A stretch of DNA of 64,000 nt from Purshia tridentata (Eukaryota > Streptophyta > Magnoliopsida > Rosales > Rosaceae): the NCBI GenBank assembly GCA_003254885.1, contig QANT01003857.1, forward strand, positions 95,960 to 159,959, read 5' to 3'. Under the pieces are notes generated by a model. It saw only the letters and a list, made by a program, of their open reading frames with translations. It had not been told where the DNA came from and made no database searches. This document shows positions 12,635 to 26,045 of the stretch, in pieces. The position numbers and the translations under genes are program-made. The first letter of the stretch is position 1; each line of letters opens with the position of its first letter.

Positions 12635-15334
12635 TTCTTCTCTGCGAGGGTTTCACAGGTTTCACAGTGGTGTTGGAACTTGGAGTTGGGGGAAAGTGTG
12701 TGAGTGGAGAAAATTGAGTCAGAGAGACGTAAGTCTGAGACGAGCACTGGTTTTACAAAATTATCCCTTTCAATTAAGAATTGTTTATTTAGAAAATTTA
12801 TTGTGCTTAACGTAATAATGTGTAAATTTAATTTGAATTTAAGGTTAATTGACTTTAAATATCAAATTTCAAAAGTATTGAAACTAGGTACTTAATCCTA
12901 AATTTCTATTGAATTTAACGTTTTAAATATGAATTATTAAGAGGGTTAGTGAGATTAATAATGCATCAATATAATAGGTAGGGGCCACGTGATATGCTGA
13001 AAAAGAAGGGTGGTTATGACTTTCATCGGGAGGTTAAATGCTTTGGTGGAAGAGTATGGATTGTAGGGGCCACGTCATATGCTGAAAAAAGAAGACGTGG
13101 ACATCCACTGAGCAACGAAGCCACTGAGGCTAGTGGAGCGATCAACTCAGCAACAGACACCTATTTGCATCTCATGAGTTCAGGTCCACAAAACGCGTTA
13201 CATGTCAGCACTCATAAAATATTAAAAGCCCCTCTACATATATACATTTACCAACTTTAGAGGTATTTCATTTCATGTTAGTCCCAAAAAAAATAAATAA
13301 ATAAAATTCATACATTAACTAATGAATATTTACAACATAACATATCCCTCAAAACTTTTGTATAAAAAAATATTAAATGTTATATTAAAAATAGCTAATA
13401 TGGTATTTTTAATGATACGGTGGGAGGATAGTGGGTGATTTTTTTAATATTTTAGTTTTATTTCTATTTTTCATTTTTATAAGTTTTTGTTTTTATTTTT
13501 GGGTCACATGACATAAATTTAGTGTTCATATCATTGAAAATACCACATCAACTTCCAAATGTTATTTGACTATTGTTTGGACATAAATCATGACGAACGT
13601 TCTATATTGTAAATTTTCATGAGTTAATGTATGAATTTGAAATATTTTTTTGTTTGTTGACCAATTTTAAATACTCTTATAATTGGTGGATATATTTATA
13701 TTTTAGTCAATATGAAATATTAGGGAGACTGAAATAGAAATTACGAGGACATAACTCCATATGATGAATAGGATTGAGGGTGTAGATGAGACTTGAGAAT
13801 GTAAATTTTGGAAGGCAAAGTAGAAAAATTTAAGTTTATGAAAAAGGAATTCAAAATATTAGCTTAAGATCATAGGTTAGTAATCAAGTCGCAAGTGTTG
13901 AGAGAGATTCTATTTTCTTGGACAAGATAATTTGTGCCCACATATGGAGTATTGGGCTGGCTAAATTTGTTTCACTGGGCTACTAAGGCCTCACTCCCGA
14001 ACAATTCGGCCCTTTTTACCAGCTGTTTTATTTCTTTCAATATCCACATTTTTTAATGTAAGTCAGTAAGCAATAGACAGTGTCACAGTGAAGTGAATTT
14101 TGATAAAATAAAATAAAAAAACAATTTGATTACAGCAATAATACGTGTCACTAAAATAATGATAACTGTGGCAAAAGCCAAAAAGACAACAAGGAGAATC
14201 ATAAACGCAACAGAATGTTCAAATGCTAATATTTTCTTTCCATAGAAATCAGTAGTTTGAATTTAAGCAATGATTCTTTGTTGAAAAATATAAGTCTAAT
14301 TCAAATATTTGAAAATTCATTCTGTGTTTGCCTACTTACTCCGATGTTTTGATCATATTCATATTGCATACAAAAAAACAGAGAAGGAAGCTTCGCAGGT
14401 CACTCATATTCATAGTCTGACAAAGACCATCCACAAGTACTATACCTGTGATTTCACATGGCTGGTGAATGTGGGAGTGAAGTTTGAAGCAGAAATGAAC
14501 GAATGAAGTTCAAGTTGTTCTTCTTTTTGGGTTCTGAGATTTCTTGAAAAGTTGAAGTTACGACTGAGTCATGTGTGTTGTGCATCACTTTCATCATCCA
14601 CATACATACTCTGCATTATTGAGATGGTGATCTTGTTTAGAGTCCCACACGTTGCTCTTTTTATCTTTCAAATTAACCTTAATTTGATTGGCCAACCAAA
14701 CTTGAGGTTAGGGTCATAGATAGTAATTGACAGATTTTATTAAAATGCTTACATGGAAGCTCAATCTTCAATCAGACAATAAAACTTGATATGCCACTTG
14801 TACACACACCTCATTCACAACATAACATTATAATCTCTAATAGTAAAACTGGAAACATATTATATTCTTAGCCCTCTCTACCCTTCGCTAACTGCCAACT
14901 GGATCCCCAGTGGGCCCATACCAATAATCTTCGTACATGATACAAGACAACTATATATATATATCCAAATTTCACATCCCTTTTTTATTAGAAATAATTA
15001 GGAATAGGTCCAATTTTGAAGGGTCATTCGGACTAAAACTTTATAGAAATTTAAATTAAGATTTAAATCCAATTTTTAAGACTGAGATCTAAACAATAAA
15101 CTTTTTTAAATTTTGACTCATATTATCTCTTAAAATTAAGATAATTAATATGAATTAATTTTAAAAATTACGAAAGATAATATCTGTTCAGACATTTTTA
15201 ATTAAAACATTCAAGATTATCTAGTATCCTATTTTTTAATTTGAAATAGTAAATGATAATATCTATTTATATTATATAATAAAAAAATATATTAACTCAT
15301 AAAAAATAATCAAACAAGTAAAAGAAATATATAT
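12635..15334. other. Intergenic, AT-rich; F-box promoter side
   Basis: The first few hundred bases are the 5' flank of the F-box gene. At about 12975-13095, the motif 'aggggccacgtSatatgctgaaaaa' occurs twice about 95 bp apart; the first copy contains the G-box core CACGTG. The rest is AT-rich with no supported gene. Confidence 0.45.
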
Positions 15335-15605
15335 AGGTACATTTCAATTGTACCAATATCTGAATTGGTGTGTATGTGTATATATATATATATTCGAGCT
15401 ACTTCGATTCCTGAGTTTTGAGGGTAAATCCCATCTTTTCACCACATCCTCTCCTAGGGTATAGAATGGGTTCGATAGAGGCGTTATGTTAGGGTTTAGC
15501 TCTAGGATTTTGGGCGGAGCCCAAAATTCTAGAGCTAAACCATAACATAAAAGCTGACAAACTGGAGTCGATCAATTGATTGGTACAATTGAAATGTATT
15601 TACAA
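15335..15605. mobile_element. Palindromic MITE-like element with central hairpin
   Basis: The outer inverted repeats are 'ggtacatttcaattgtacca' near 15338 and its complement near 15582-15602. Inside, at 15484-15550, is a near-perfect stem: the left arm runs 'ttatgttagggtttagctct' through 'attttgggc', and the right arm mirrors it to 'cataacataa', with about 7 bases in the loop. I could not identify a target-site duplication, so the class is open. Confidence 0.5.
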
Positions 15606-16728
15606 ATCAGAGATCAATCGTTCGTTTGCCACAGTTAAATTCCATAATTAATTATAGAATAATATGATAATATTAATTATGATATATAATATAATATAAT
15701 ATTATAGTATTAAGGTAATATACAATTATAATAATACTAGGATAATATTAAGATTTACATATCATTAATTTTAGGATAATATTATATATTTTTTAAATAA
15801 AAAACATCTGTATAATATTTTTGGACCTTAGTCAAAAATAAAGAAGTATTAAGGTATTAGTCTAAGAGAGGAGAAAAAATTGAACCGGCCTATAAATCAC
15901 CCATTTTTAAAAGAGAGGCCCACTATGTGAAGAAGTAGAAGTCCAAATATGGGCTTAAAAATAAGTGAAGATTGAGTCCACACAAGAAAACAAATGAAGA
16001 AGATTTTTTATTTCTTAGTGGGCTTAAAATCTAGTGGACCAAAATGAGGCCCTATACTTGCAAGGGCTTTAGGCGGTCGCCTAGCCTGCCTGCCTTTTGG
16101 GTCGGCCGTGATTGTGACCTTATCCACACCTACACCTGATGCAACTCAAGCCATCCGCTCGTCTCTGAAAAATGGCCAGGATTGTGCCACATCCGCGATC
16201 TAGGTAGTTTCTAATTTTTGATTTTTTTCTTAATTTTTGAAAATTCTCCAAACTTTAATAATTTATCAAAACTTCATCCAAGCTCCCAAATTATGAATAT
16301 AGGGATTCAAATACTTTGCTTGTTTTTCTTTTCTAAAAAGTACAAGTGAGTGGAAGTTCTTAAAGAGCAAATACATCTTCCATCTTGATGTTCACGCGGA
16401 GTTATTTGCCTCCCACACTTAAGTTCGTATTTCACTTAACCGCGTGGTTAAACAATACATGAGCTTTATAACAGGATGAATTTTATCTCAAACCCAAATG
16501 TGGTTAGATTTTCACTAACTAGTTCAGTCCCAAATGAGTTTGATTGATTAATTGGGCCACAAAATTAGGCCGTATAATATTTTCCCCCACAGTTCTTCTT
16601 GGTAGGGTCAAGTGAATATGCAAACAAGGGAGGCAACACATACACCAACTATTCCTACAAGTAGCACATCAACAGCACCAGGCCTTGCATTCCGAGTGCA
16701 CCAAGCCAAGAATCTTGTTTGACTTTTG
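15606..16728. other. Intergenic, AT-rich
   Basis: No gene, RNA or clear repeat seen. Composition is strongly A/T with short homopolymer runs, more balanced after about 16050. Confidence 0.45.
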
Positions 16729-17034
16729 GGCCTCATTTGATTGCTATGATTGAATTAGAAAGAATAAATGCCAAATTTATGTGTATTTGAAAAATAAATT
16801 TCTAACTTGAATGAATGATATGAGAATAAAATAAATAAATTATAAGAAAAACTTATCCCATGCAATCCCCGCAAAATGGTGAGGATTAGCAAGGATAATA
16901 TATCCTTTATGACTAAACCATTTTCTTCACATCTTCTTTCTTTAAGTTAAAAAATATTCTCCATCTTTTACCTTCTATACACATAGATCTTACTGTTATC
17001 CTTTCCAATCTAATTCTGGATGTCAAAAGAAGCC
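16729..17034. mobile_element. MITE, same family as 8210-8505 (diverged copy 2)
   Basis: It begins GGCCTCATTTGATTGC and shares the inner blocks 'attgaattagaaagaataaa' and 'ttatgtgtatttga'. It ends with the complementary 'tatcctttccaatctaattc' and AAGAAGCC. Internal blocks such as 'aatccccgcaaaatggtgaggatt' match those in copy 1. The terminal duplication is no longer clear. The short minus-strand ORF over its right half is not a gene. Confidence 0.6.
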
Positions 17035-18060
17035 TTAAAGTCTTAAAACAAACATGGGAATTGGGTTCAAGTCTCTTGCAAAGAACAGTAACTATGGAAA
17101 CCATATGCATTCAAGTTCTCTTTGGCATTTTGAACTTTGAAAATATGATATAATAGCAATTTAGGCATGCACTTTTAAAAATTGATGTAATGGAGGTTAA
17201 GTTATGCCTTTTAGGTATTATGATGTAATGGCATTGAATTTCTGCACTTTAGATTCTAACTTGTAGCAGGTAGAGTATTAGGCATGCCTTTTTGATACTA
17301 TGTTGACATGACAGTTCAATTTGGAACATAATGTATTTTTATGCTCAATGCACATTTTTTATTCAATTTATGCTTATTTTATGACCAATTTATGCAATTA
17401 ATTATTGGTCTTTACTGTGGAATGCTAATTGCCTTTATATTCTCATGATATTTCCATATCACTGCTTTTACAGCCAAGTGCAATACATACAGTGCATGTT
17501 CAACGCCATTTTACAACCAATTGACACATAACATGCTTCTAGTACTCAATGGAAGCTTCTTAAAAAATGCAAGCTTCTTCAAGATTCATTAGATATAATA
17601 AAGAACAAGGGGGGTTTTGGAAGGAAATGTGGGGAAGAACACGTTTGGCGATAAAATGAATGAGGTGAGTGAGAAATGGGGAGGAAAATTGGGATTCACA
17701 TGAAAAGGACTGAAATATTCTTGATTCTAATGCTAAAGTGGACAGAACCTAACAGTAGGTGGCACACTGTCACTATTAATAATTTGTGTTATATTAAAAT
17801 TGCTTGTATAATCCTAAACCTTAAATCCTAGACTCAAACTTATATAATAGTCTATTATATAAGTTTGGGTGATATTTATACACAATTTTTTTTCTGGGTG
17901 ATAAATTTGCACATGCCCCATAATCTGAGTGAGTGGTATCAGTACAAAATAGCCTTACAATTTTGCCCATGCAAACTCATCATTTCAAATGGTGAGTTTG
18001 CTAGAATTCATGGAAGTGGACAAAGTGGAACAAAATAATTAGTTTAAGGGAATAATGTGA
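17035..18060. other. Intergenic
   Basis: No supported gene. A small imperfect palindrome lies near 17835-17870 ('acttatataatag' mirrored). Otherwise ordinary AT-rich DNA. Confidence 0.4.
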
Positions 18061-18553
18061 GACAAAATAAATCTGATTGGGTGAAGTTTAGGGACGGCAA
18101 TTATCCCCGCCCTCGAAATTCCCCGTGGGGACTCGCTCCGATTAAGCGAGTATGGTAGAGACAAAATAAACCTGATTGGGTCAAGTTTAGGGATGGCAAT
18201 TATCCTTGCCCCTGAAAATCCTCGTGGGAACCCGCTCCGATTAAGCGGGTGTGATATTACCATTCCATCCCTGCTCGACTCGGTATACTCGTTTAATAAA
18301 TAAAATATTAGATTATATAATTAATTTTAATTTTTCTACTTAATTTATGTTATCTTTCAAATTTAACAATATTATAAATAATATGATGAATTTTAATGTA
18401 TTTTATTTATGCTATATTATGTATTTATATTGATTTGGTATGTTATTAATAAAAATAATAATTTTTAATAGGGTCCCCCAATACCCGATGGAGACCCCGA
18501 TTACCCGGTGGGGCAGGTATAGGATTGGTGAACCTGCCCCGTTGCCACTCCTG
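18061..18553. mobile_element. hAT-like MITE with a 99-bp tandem duplication of its left end
   Basis: The left terminus TAGGGAYGGCAATTATCC occurs at 18089 and again at 18188. Each copy is preceded by the same 'gacaaaataaayctgattgg' flank, so flank plus terminus were duplicated together. The right terminus near 18540-18553 (GTTGCCACTCCT) is the complement of AGGAGTGGCAAC, matching the left. GC-rich blocks (cccgctccgattaagcgggt; ggagaccccgattacccggt) lie inside each end. Termini of the TAGGGNTGGCAA type are typical of hAT elements. An exact 8-bp duplication was not found. Confidence 0.55.
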
Positions 18554-18644
18554 ACCCGAAGTTAATTTCAGGGGCAAAATAGTAAATGTGCCTTAAAAAA
18601 AAATCCAAAAACCGAATTTCTTAAAGAGCAAACAAGCAAGAGGC

Positions 18645-18656
18645 TTAAAAAAAAAN

Positions 18657-18699
<43 letters not shown>
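18645..18699. repeat. Poly-A tract with an ambiguous base
   Basis: A run of about 50 A interrupted by N at 18656, some 150 bp upstream of the p24 start. It could be a retroposed tail or simple slippage. Its exact length is probably unreliable. Confidence 0.8.
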
Positions 18700-18701
<2 letters not shown>

Positions 18702-18849
18702 AAACAAAATCCAAACAATCAACTTTTTAACTTTTGGCCAGACCAAGCAACCTGATAGAGAGAGATCCGAGGTCGTCTTCGTGTTCAAGACCAAACGGAG
18801 AGAGAGACCGAGAGAGACAGAGAGAGGGAGTGAATCATAGAAAGGGGCT

Positions 18850-21800
18850 ATGATGAGTGCAAGTGCGAGTGCGGTGTCCATCTTCTTAACCCTATGCCTG
18901 CTGCTACGGACGGGTCAAGCAATTTGGCTGACCCTACCTGCCTCTGGCACCAAATGCGTCTCCGAGGAAATCCAGAACAACGTCGTCGTTTTGGCCGACT
19001 ACGTCGTCATTGCCGACGATAACTCACTCTCCCCCACCATCGCCGCCAAGGTTTGCTCGAATTTTCTTTTTTGCCCCTGCCCATCACCCCCCTTTAAATT
19101 CTAAGCAACTGTGCCATATGGGTTTTTGATTTCCATTTTGATCTCAATTTTATAGATATGTATATTAGCCAAAAAAATCCCAATATTTAGTTTGATTGGA
19201 TTTTCTGTCCTTGCTTAATTAAGGAAAAAAAAAATCTAAAATGTAACAGTGGATCTTGGGTTCTACTACTTGATCCTGTTTTTGCTTGTCAAAGATTTTC
19301 ACAGCGGTCATCCAGCAACCAATTGTCAGTCCAGTTAGCTTAGATCTGCAACTAAATTTACTCAGATACCTATAGTTGGGTTATGAGTTTGTGGCACATT
19401 GAGAATTACTCAAAGCTATAACTAAAAATATCAACAATAAGACCATTGGACATCTTAGTGGTTGCTAGTAAATCCAAGGGATTCTCTGTTCTATATTGGG
19501 GATAGAGGCTAAATGGGTGTGGTTCATGGGTGTTCATATTTGTGTTATATTAAATTTCTTTGTTGTTCTTCTCTAGAAGCAAAAGTTTAGTAAACTTGAA
19601 TAAGATACATCATTGCTAGAACATCAAGTCCTATAGGGGAATCATACCTGTATTTACTTGATGTTTGAGGAGGGATTTAAGTGACTTTGTGAGCAAAGTT
19701 TCTGCTGTAATCAACTCAGTTTGGCTGTAGATTTGGATTGCAAATGACATTTTAAGGAGAAATTGATTACATTGACAAGTTCTCTACCGTTTGACTTGTA
19801 TAATTATGGCTTTTTTTTTTTTTTAGGAGAAAGTAATTACATTGACAAGTTCTCTACCCTTTTAACTTGTATAATTATGTTTTGTCGTAGATTTGGTATA
19901 GCTTTCTTGTTTTAATAGAAGTTCTTGTTCTTCTTTAGGTGACATCGCCTTATGGTAACAATCTTCACAGCAGGGAGAATGCAACACATGGTCAGTTTGC
20001 CTTCACAACTCATGAGGCTGGAAACTACCTGGCATGTTTTTGGGTTGATGGTAATAACCCTGGTGGTGCTTCAGTAAGTGTGAACCTTGACTGGAAAACT
20101 GGAATTGCAGCTAAGGATTGGGAGTCAGTGGCAAGAAAAGAGAAGATTGAGGTACGCACTGGGATAACTATACAAATTCTTATATGATATGTCTGTATAT
20201 GCATGTGTGCATGTATGCACGTATGTATAAAATATTTTTTTTCATTCATTTTTTGCTTTATTTTTTTTATTAATGTTGACATTGATTATCCTATTAAAGG
20301 AAATCAAGAGTGAACTGAGCATTGTTTTCAGAGGTTATTGAAATCAGGTGTTTCAAATGGTCATAGAAATGCATTTCTAAATCGAAAGCTGTAGATACAT
20401 GTAACTGCAAATTCACTTTCTACCCACTATATTGACTTATTAATTGCAGTGCCTTCACTCTAAATTTAGAGTAATGGGGGTCGATGCGGTGCCTGGGTCA
20501 ATTATACGCTTTTTAGAAGTCCTTATATAAGTGCTTTAACCTATCAGTATACCTTCCAAGTTTTGATGAGAAAGAGGCATGACATATATATATTTTTTTA
20601 ATGTTTTAACCGTAATTTGAATTATTATTTTTTAAATGAGTATTGGTAAGATTGAGTAAATGTACATTTTACTGATCATGATCTCAGAAGTGTGAACACC
20701 AATTTATTAACATTGGAAGTTTTTCATTGTGATAATACTGTATATAATAGTTACGACTGATGATAAATATACTGATATAGGTAGATATATCAGTAGTCTA
20801 GATTTACGGAAATATTGGTAAAAAATATTGATATTGGTGGAAATATTAGTGTAAAATAAAAAATGACGGAAGTTTGCTTTAAAATATGGAAATTTTAAAG
20901 GGAACTTCAAAGCAAGCAGTAATGTATTAACCATGTAAAATTTATAAAATATTATATCTCTGATGGAATATGACATTAAAGGTAAAAAAAACAGTGGGCG
21001 TCAAGCACGCTGCCACCACATTTTAAATCTTGAATGCAATGTGCAAAATAAAGACATAATACAATGAACCAAAAACATAATAAGTAATAAATGTTTTATG
21101 TTTAACTGTTATAAACATATTAGGAACCTAGTAAGGATGAAAGCTTCGGCGAAATTGCTGAAATTTTGGACAAATCATTGTATTAACATTTAATAAGGGA
21201 AAAAAGTGCAACTTTCTACCATGTCACTGAAATATTGATAAAATTTTAAAAATTTTGGTAGTTTCAGTAAAATTTCAATGTACTTGTTCCAGTCAATTTC
21301 TACTGCAATTTTGGTATTTGGAACAAATTTTGGCTGCTTCATTATTTGTTTCTTTCTATCCCAGCATCTCAAGTACTTGTTTGAACATTAAAGCTGCAAA
21401 AGCACCTTGATATATTTCCAACTTCGGTATAGAAGCCTGTATTATTTATTTGCTGAAACATTAAAGTCTACTCCATTGTGGCACTGAAATGGTTAGGCTT
21501 TAATGTCTAAACAGTAAATACTAGAGGGTTCTAGCACTGAAAGTGGAATTAAATTAGCTGCTTTTGTAGCTTCGAAGTTCAAACAAGTACTTGAGATGGT
21601 AAACAAAGACATAATAGAGAAAAATTTCGGTTGATATTTCTGTTCCAATTACTGAAATTTCTACCCAAAATGTTGTTAGAAATTGACTGAAGTTAATAAA
21701 TATTTTTGTTGATACACCAAAATTTTACCAAAACTATTGAAATTGGCATAATTTCATTGATAGGTTGAAGGCTGGAAAAAAGGATAAATTACACACATAC

Positions 21801-24091
21801 TTTCACATGAAAGCTGATGCACATGTACATATTTTAGAAGGTTAATATTGTATAGAGACTCCATACTTGTACGGTTGGTTGCTAAAGGCCAAGATATGCT
21901 ACCTAGAGGCTAGGGACCTTTAGCTGGGCTAGTTAGTGCGTTCATATAAATAATGTTATACCATTGTCATTGCAACTAATGTTCATTGGCTGGGCTAGTT
22001 AGTGCGTTCATATAAATAATGTTATACCTTTGTCATTGCAACTAATGTTTCTAGCAAGCCCTACTCTTAAATTGTTTCACATCATTAGCCTTAATTGTGC
22101 TTATTTCTTTGTACCTCTGTCCACATATATCTGCTTGAAACTTCACTATTTGTGGTATTTTACTATTCTATAACTAGCCTATAGGGGGTGAATAGGCTTT
22201 TTCAAAACTTTATGATTAACACTGCCAAACACAACCAAATCAACCTAATAATATATCAATCAAAATTCAACTTAGAGTCTTGAATTAAGCAATCTGATCC
22301 TATATATATTAGAAACATATATACCGAAAACTTAAATTGCTTAACTCACACTGTCAATCACTTAGCAATGAAGTAATGTGCACAAGGAACTTTTACATGG
22401 ACAACCCAAATAAGAAAACTACGAGACCTAGTCTAGCAAATGCAAAATTCACTAAGAATAACAACCATAGACTTGACACTTGTACGTGCACAACGATCTA
22501 GTTCTATTGATACGCCTTATTGTGCTTATTCGTGAAACAGCTGTATGTCATCTATGCTATAGCTTGAATCCATGATCAACCCAAAATTGTAACCTTCCTA
22601 TGGCTTTTAAGCTACTTCTAGGCATGTTAGTTGTAACATTGACTCCCCTAAGGCTCAATAGTTCTTATATAGCACATTTGCTCTTCTCTTACACCAATGC
22701 TTGTTCTGATCTTGCTATGGCTTGATCTCACCTTCCACGCTAGTCTTGTTGGACACCTTCACTGGCGCTAGTTTCTTCATGAAATTGTCATTCTTGATCT
22801 TCAAGGCACAAGCTCTAATGCTCTCACAATTAAAGAATAAAACAGCGGATATGTTAGCCTAGAGCAAGAATCAATTGTTAGCGTTGGTGGAAATATTAGT
22901 AGTTCATATTTATGGAATTATATGTTGCAATATTTGTAAAATTAGCAGAAACAATGGAGATTAATATAAAAACATAGAACTTTGTATAACACCTTTGACC
23001 TTAAGAAATGCTAAACCAATAAATAGCACATCAATTAAACTCAGCAGTTCACTCCTAATGAAAGGAAGCAGACCCAAGATGAAAACTTGAAGAAAATAAA
23101 AGCTGATAAAGACCCTAAATTTAGGTTATATACCTTTTAAAAGTCCAAATATGTTTAGAAGTATGTTTGGTATTAAGGGTGGAAAAATACATTGAAATTG
23201 ACTATCAAAAACTTGAAGCAACAGTCTTGAAGGAACTACCAAGGAAACTCTTTGAAGAACCATTTGAATGAGAGAAGAAAACAAGTGAAATAAACTTCTG
23301 GATTATATGGACAACTGATTGGGCTATGGGCTCGATCATTTGACCTATATATGCAGAAAAATTGGCCACTCGATTTTTCACAGAAAACTCATGTGCATGA
23401 ATCTGATTCCAAAAATATGTATTCATATAACATTAATAACATGTTTAATCAGAGAACTAAGCATCTAAGTCCAATCATTGGACTTGATTTTATAGGAATC
23501 GTGAGTAAACTTAGATGCTTAGGTCCTGCATTCTAAGTGATTAAAACATGTTTTTGATGTTATAGGAATACATGTTTTTGAAATAACCAACACAGATGCT
23601 TACACTTCATCGTGCAACATGGCTTGGGGAGTTCTTGCAACTTCACTCGGAACTATTACCCACTTGACTAAATTCTAACAGACTCGTTTTTGGATACTGA
23701 ATTAGGCAACATAGGCATCCATGAGACTCAAGTGTTTTTCTTTGTCTGTTTGATTGACCTAACACTGGCCACGTAGGGTCTTGAGCTTGAGCTGCGGAAA
23801 CTTGAAGGAGCAGTGGAGGCCATCCATGAGAATCTACTCTATCTCAAGGGCAGGTAACAATTACGTACCTAAGAGGAATGCATTCAACATTCCTGTACTT
23901 TATTTCTGTTGTAATCTATTCCTTGTTCTGTGTTGCATGTACTCAGAGAAGCAGAGATGAGGGATGTGAGCGAAAGAACTAATGCCCGGGTGGCGTGGTT
24001 TAGTATGATGTCCTTGGGTGTCTGCATCCTAGTTTCAACACTTCAGCTATGGCACTTGAAGACATTTTTCCAAAAGAAGAAACTCATTTAG
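18850..24091 (+). CDS. p24 family (emp24/gp25L) delta-type transmembrane cargo receptor
   Basis: Four exons: 18850-19050, 19939-20151, 23777-23853 and 23947-24091, all GT-AG, totalling 636 nt (211 aa). p24 proteins cycle between ER and Golgi in COPI/COPII vesicles and help sort cargo such as GPI-anchored proteins. The sequence shows a signal peptide (about 1-24), a GOLD domain with Cys36 and Cys100 placed for the usual disulfide, and a sequon NAT at 81-83. It also has the coiled coil [20 protein letters not shown], a membrane span at about 179-199, and the cytosolic tail [11 protein letters not shown]. The tail has the diaromatic FF and dilysine KKXX end that mark p24-delta members and bind COPI. 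The second ATG is one codon later; either could be used. Intron 2 is 3.6 kb and contains GAAAT-rich repeats and a 66-bp tandem duplication. Confidence 0.93.
21923..22054. repeat. 66-bp tandem duplication in p24 intron 2
   Basis: The block starting 'gctgggctagttagtgcgtt' at 21923 recurs at 21989, with one difference in the shared part (ccattg against cctttg). No coding meaning is seen. Confidence 0.8.
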
Positions 24092-25632
24092 ATTATGCTA
24101 CTCGAATTGTCTTTGTAGATTGAAAAATGAAAACTAAGAAAAGTTTTAGTACCATGAGCTAAGATTAGACAGACAAGTAGGTTTCTTGTTTCTGTTGAAA
24201 TAGAATTTAGAAAGGAAAACATACGTACTTAAGTGAACTAATTGATATGCATTCATTTTGGTGCTGCCGAACTCATATTTTGCTTTCAGAAATTTGGAAT
24301 TGTCAACCAACTTTCTGATTTTAAAAGTCCAACAGTGTTTTTGGTAAAAAAAAGAAAAAGAAAAGTCCAACAGTTTTGTCAATTAGGATTCTAATGGATT
24401 TCATAGAAATCTAAGTGTTCTAAACTCGGATTTTAATAGATTTCTTAGAAATTTTGATATTTTAAACTCATATATTTCATCAAGTGAAGGATTTTTGTGA
24501 ATTTGGATAAATTTTGTTCAAATAATAGAGGTCATGAGAATTCCAGTATTTTTTTTTTAGGATTTTGATGGATTATATGAAGGTTAATAAATATTCATAG
24601 AATTTATGAAATGTGCAAACTCTATTAAAATTTTAGTTGAGGACGCTTCTAAATTTGGGGGAAACTTACATAAAAACACAGCTCCACCCTTTCCTAAAAT
24701 TTCTCATATTTTAAGATTTTCCTTTTTTTTTTTAGGATTTTGATGGATTATATGAAGGCTAATAAAAATTCATAGAATTTATGAAATGTGCAAACTCTAT
24801 TAAAATTTTAGTTGACGACGCTTCTAAATTTGGGGGAAACTTACATAAAAACACAGCTCCACCTTTCCTAAAATTTCTCATATTTTAAGATTTTCCCAAG
24901 GTTTTTTAATCACCTTGAATGGATGAGGCTCTTTAAATTATCCTCAAACCTTCAACAATTAGATTTTAGACAAGAAATATAAAATAAAATAAAATAAGGA
25001 AAATTTCAATTTTAGAATGGGAGAATCCCTTCTCAAATTTAACCTTAAATTAAAGGAATTCATGAGCTGGTGAGGTCCAGCCCTTTTGATTGTATTCTTA
25101 TAGTCTAGAAGATGATAGATTGGGCTTAGTCAAGCCTAGGCTTTCTGACTGTATTCTATTGTTTGGTTGTCAGGTCACAACCAATAAAAGAGATATTTCT
25201 AACTTATTTGATAATTTCAAATTGAGATTTATAAAACTGATATGGGATGTTAAAATGAAAAAAATATTAAAAAAATCCTCTTTCAAGAGTGCTTTTGACC
25301 CCACAAAAAAAAAAAAAAAGCACAATGTCCCCTTCTATTGTTCCTAGTTCACACAAGTCAATTTTTAAACTTTTAACTGACTTATCACCATCCAAATTAA
25401 GATAGGTGTTGTAAAAATATGTGACTAGGGTTTTTGGGAGGTAGAGATAATATGTCTGTGTGTTTTTATTCATCTGATATGTTTCCTCATATAGGTAGGG
25501 TTTACATGGTATTAGAAAATGACAAGGAAGCCCTTAAAACTATTTACAGGAATAGCCAAACAAATCAAGGTATTTACAATACTCTCCCTTGGATATTCCA
25601 TGTCATTAGTGTTGTCTCTGCTATGCACTTCT
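24092..25632. other. Intergenic with a 175-bp tandem duplication (about 24553-24903)
   Basis: The block starting 'aggattttgatggattatat' at 24559 recurs at 24734, and about 170 bp repeat with few changes (for example gttgaggacg against gttgacgacg). A shorter A-run lies at 25303. Weak ORFs nearby show no family motif. No gene is supported. Confidence 0.6.
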
Positions 25633-26045
25633 AAGTTGCCTCGTCAAAACCTTGCCAGGTAATAAAAACCTTGTGGGAACAAAAACAACCTTGGTCGAAG
25701 GAGAAAAGGGTACAATGCGCGTGAGTGTGGACTTTTTGCACCAGGAACTTGGAAATAGGTGAAATCATCTCATAGTATATCAATAGGAGCGGGATGCATT
25801 TAGAGTTGCTGCACCAAAAACCTTGCCCGGTAAACCCAATGGGACAAACCCGTGGTCGAAGGGAAAAAGATGTACAAATGCATATATATATATCAAATTG
25901 AGGCATTTTTAGGATGCTATATGCATTGGGTAACCATGCCAAAATGTGCCTTATTAAAAACCTTGCCAGGTAACAAAAATCTAGTGGGACAAAATAACCC
26001 TAGACGAAAGACAAAAGAGTGCACGATGGTCAAGTGAGTATGCCT
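25633..26045 (-). repeat. Three diverged repeats of the copia 3' region
   Basis: Three blocks start near 25633, 25806 and 25951. Each contains 'aaaaccttgcc(a/c)ggtaa', then 'gtgggac/aatgggac', then 'ggtcgaagg' or 'agacgaaag'. On the minus strand they lie directly downstream of the copia RNase H remnant. Similar short degenerate repeats are commonly found between RNase H and the 3' LTR of plant copia elements. Confidence 0.5.

Noticed and set aside
12994-13260. 88-codon plus-strand frame upstream of the F-box gene
   Set aside because: No family motif; part of it lies in a short duplicated non-coding stretch.
18039-18263. Minus-strand frame with an internally repeated protein sequence
   Set aside because: The repeat is the translation of the 99-bp duplication of a hAT-like terminus.
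25633-26045. CRISPR-like repeat array
   Set aside because: Only three imperfect repeats with unequal spacing, beside copia RNase H; plant nuclear DNA, no cas genes.
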